Positions 51,914 to 51,992 of a stretch of 51,992 nt of DNA are shown piece by piece. This DNA comes from an archaeon (GTDB lineage Archaea; Thermoproteota; Thermoprotei_A; Marsarchaeales; Marsarchaeaceae): positions 1 through 51,992 of the forward strand of contig JAJYZJ010000006.1 in the NCBI GenBank assembly GCA_021800035.1, in the 5' to 3' direction. Made by a program: the position numbers and the translations under genes. Numbering within the stretch: position 1 is the stretch's first letter; every line of letters starts with the position of its first letter. The notes beneath the pieces are model-generated. The model was not told the origin of the DNA and ran no database searches. It saw nothing but the letters and a program-made list of their open reading frames with translations.

Positions 51914-51992
51914 CCCGAACATGCGGGGAATTCGTTCGAGATAGATGAACCACCCCGCAGCAATAAACAACTTTGGAACTGGTTCGTGGTGG

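Noticed and set aside
1-51992. CRISPR arrays and canonical rRNA/tRNA genes
   Set aside because: I looked for regularly spaced repeats and for conserved tRNA/rRNA landmarks on both strands and saw none. A covariance-model search would be decisive.

Overview
The window reads as archaeal chromosome, most likely from an acidophilic, peptide-degrading member of the Thermoplasmata or a similar lineage. The archaeal signs are a diphthamide-type ATP pyrophosphatase, an ADP-forming acyl-CoA synthetase, a UbiA-family prenyltransferase, AT-rich TATA-like boxes about 25-30 bases upstream of many starts (suggesting leaderless transcripts), and frequent GTG/TTG starts. Acidophily is suggested by a thermopsin-family acid protease and a plasma-membrane-type H+-ATPase. 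The closing aldehyde dehydrogenase resembles the Thermoplasma glyceraldehyde/lactaldehyde enzymes. The taxonomic placement is inference. I found no rRNA, no canonical tRNA and no CRISPR array.

Layout: (1) 0-4.7 kb, a dipeptide/oligopeptide ABC transporter (dppBCDF-like), cut at the left edge. (2) 5.2-7.1 kb, a two-gene operon on the minus strand: a winged-helix regulator with a clear operator, and an unrecognised 433-residue protein. (3) 7.2-15.4 kb, an F420-type oxidoreductase, proline dehydrogenase and P5C dehydrogenase (proline to glutamate), a beta-lactamase-fold protein, two zinc-ribbon proteins and an FAH-family hydrolase. (4) 15.6-23.0 kb, membrane-anchored thermopsin, a Dph6-like enzyme, gene remnants and a GNAT-acyl-CoA synthetase fusion. 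(5) 24.0-27.2 kb, a compact arginine deiminase operon (ornithine carbamoyltransferase, arginine deiminase, carbamate kinase), followed by a UbiA prenyltransferase. (6) 28.7-42.9 kb, an accessory island of decayed genes (primase-like, methyltransferase, transposase). Among them are two intact adenylate cyclase-TPR genes and the remnant of a third, a foreign-looking GNAT gene, DoxX, two OsmC genes (one frameshifted) and a PIG-V-like mannosyltransferase. An exact 166-bp direct repeat brackets the second cyclase. (7) 43-52 kb, H+-ATPase, M48 protease, a VapBC toxin-antitoxin pair, small zinc-ribbon and NfeD-like proteins, and the aldehyde dehydrogenase.

How the genes may work together: secreted thermopsin would cut protein at low pH, and the Dpp transporter would import peptides. 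Proline and arginine would then be broken down by PRODH/P5CDH and by the arginine deiminase route, which yields ATP and ammonia. The acyl-CoA synthetase could make ATP from acyl-CoA, and the H+-ATPase could export protons. The island looks like a hotspot of repeated insertion and decay. The cyclase-TPR family there and the regulator/433-residue operon are the least explained parts.
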